Shown here: piece after piece, positions 63,951 through 64,000 of the stretch
Position numbering within the stretch: position 1 is the stretch's first letter
How the letters are laid out: every line of letters begins with the position of its first letter
NCBI GenBank assembly: GCA_905116865.2
Contig: CAJHNH020001613.1
Coordinates: 211,347-275,346 of the forward strand
Source: Candidula unifasciata
Lineage: Eukaryota; Mollusca; Gastropoda; Stylommatophora; Geomitridae
Direction: 5' to 3'
Length of the DNA: 64,000 bases
The notes under the pieces: generated by a model
The model's input: the letters and a program-made list of their open reading frames with translations, nothing else
Databases searched by the model: none
Told to the model about the DNA's origin: nothing
Program-made: the position numbers and the translations under genes

Positions 63951-64000
63951 CCAGCCTCTAGGAAATGGGTACCAGAGTTAACACTCTGTGGTAAATGGAG

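Noticed and set aside
61100..64000. Next ADAM exon with HExxH
   Set aside because: No open segment with the expected phase-2 acceptor and catalytic motif was found.

Overview
This is eukaryotic (metazoan) genomic DNA. It holds one recognisable protein-coding gene, split into small exons, in a background of transposon relics, SINE-like repeats and very long microsatellites. GT-AG introns, an ADAM metalloprotease, tRNA-derived SINEs, a Penelope-like element and R2-type, hAT, mariner and Tigger relics fit an invertebrate. A mollusc is my best guess, but that is inference from repeat style, not from a diagnostic marker. There is no sign of bacterial or phage organisation.

The host gene lies on the + strand. 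Nine exons between 7581 and 61090 join in frame into about 280 residues covering most of an ADAM prodomain, a cysteine-switch-like K-C-G, a furin site R-H-K-R and the first part of the reprolysin catalytic domain. The start codon, signal peptide and promoter lie upstream or were not recognised. The HExxH zinc site and all later domains are beyond 64000. Eight introns separate the exons: about 5.2, 35.5, 3.5, 3.3, 1.9, 1.3, 0.9 and 1.1 kb. Almost everything else from 7.7 to 60.9 kb is therefore intronic.

Layout. 1-2.3 kb: damaged R2-like non-LTR element (minus). 2.5-2.9 kb: hAT remnant. 4.0-6.1 kb: two large inverted-repeat structures and two MITEs sharing termini. 7.6-13 kb: ADAM exons I and II with LINE 3' ends and a Penelope-like relic between them. 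13-48.5 kb: giant intron 2, with a SCAND3/ZBED-type hAT pseudogene, RNase H and LINE relics, at least three tRNA-derived SINE families, hAT MITEs, a Tigger relic, and blocks of (CT)n, (CATA)n, (TTC)n, (GATA)n and (ACT)n plus 25-bp and 32-bp minisatellites. 48.5-61.1 kb: exons III to IX with an I-type LINE (minus), a 1.5-kb 54-bp minisatellite and a mariner relic. 61.1-64 kb: more mariner pieces, one pair head to head, and a dispersed repeat.

I found no convincing wholly new biological system. The most interesting unexplained items are a dispersed repeat (family A, 14 full or partial copies) ending in (GAA)n, the nested inverted repeat at 3967-4524, the homogeneous 54-bp intronic minisatellite that is open in both directions, and the unusual number of long poly-G/poly-C runs, up to 35 bases.
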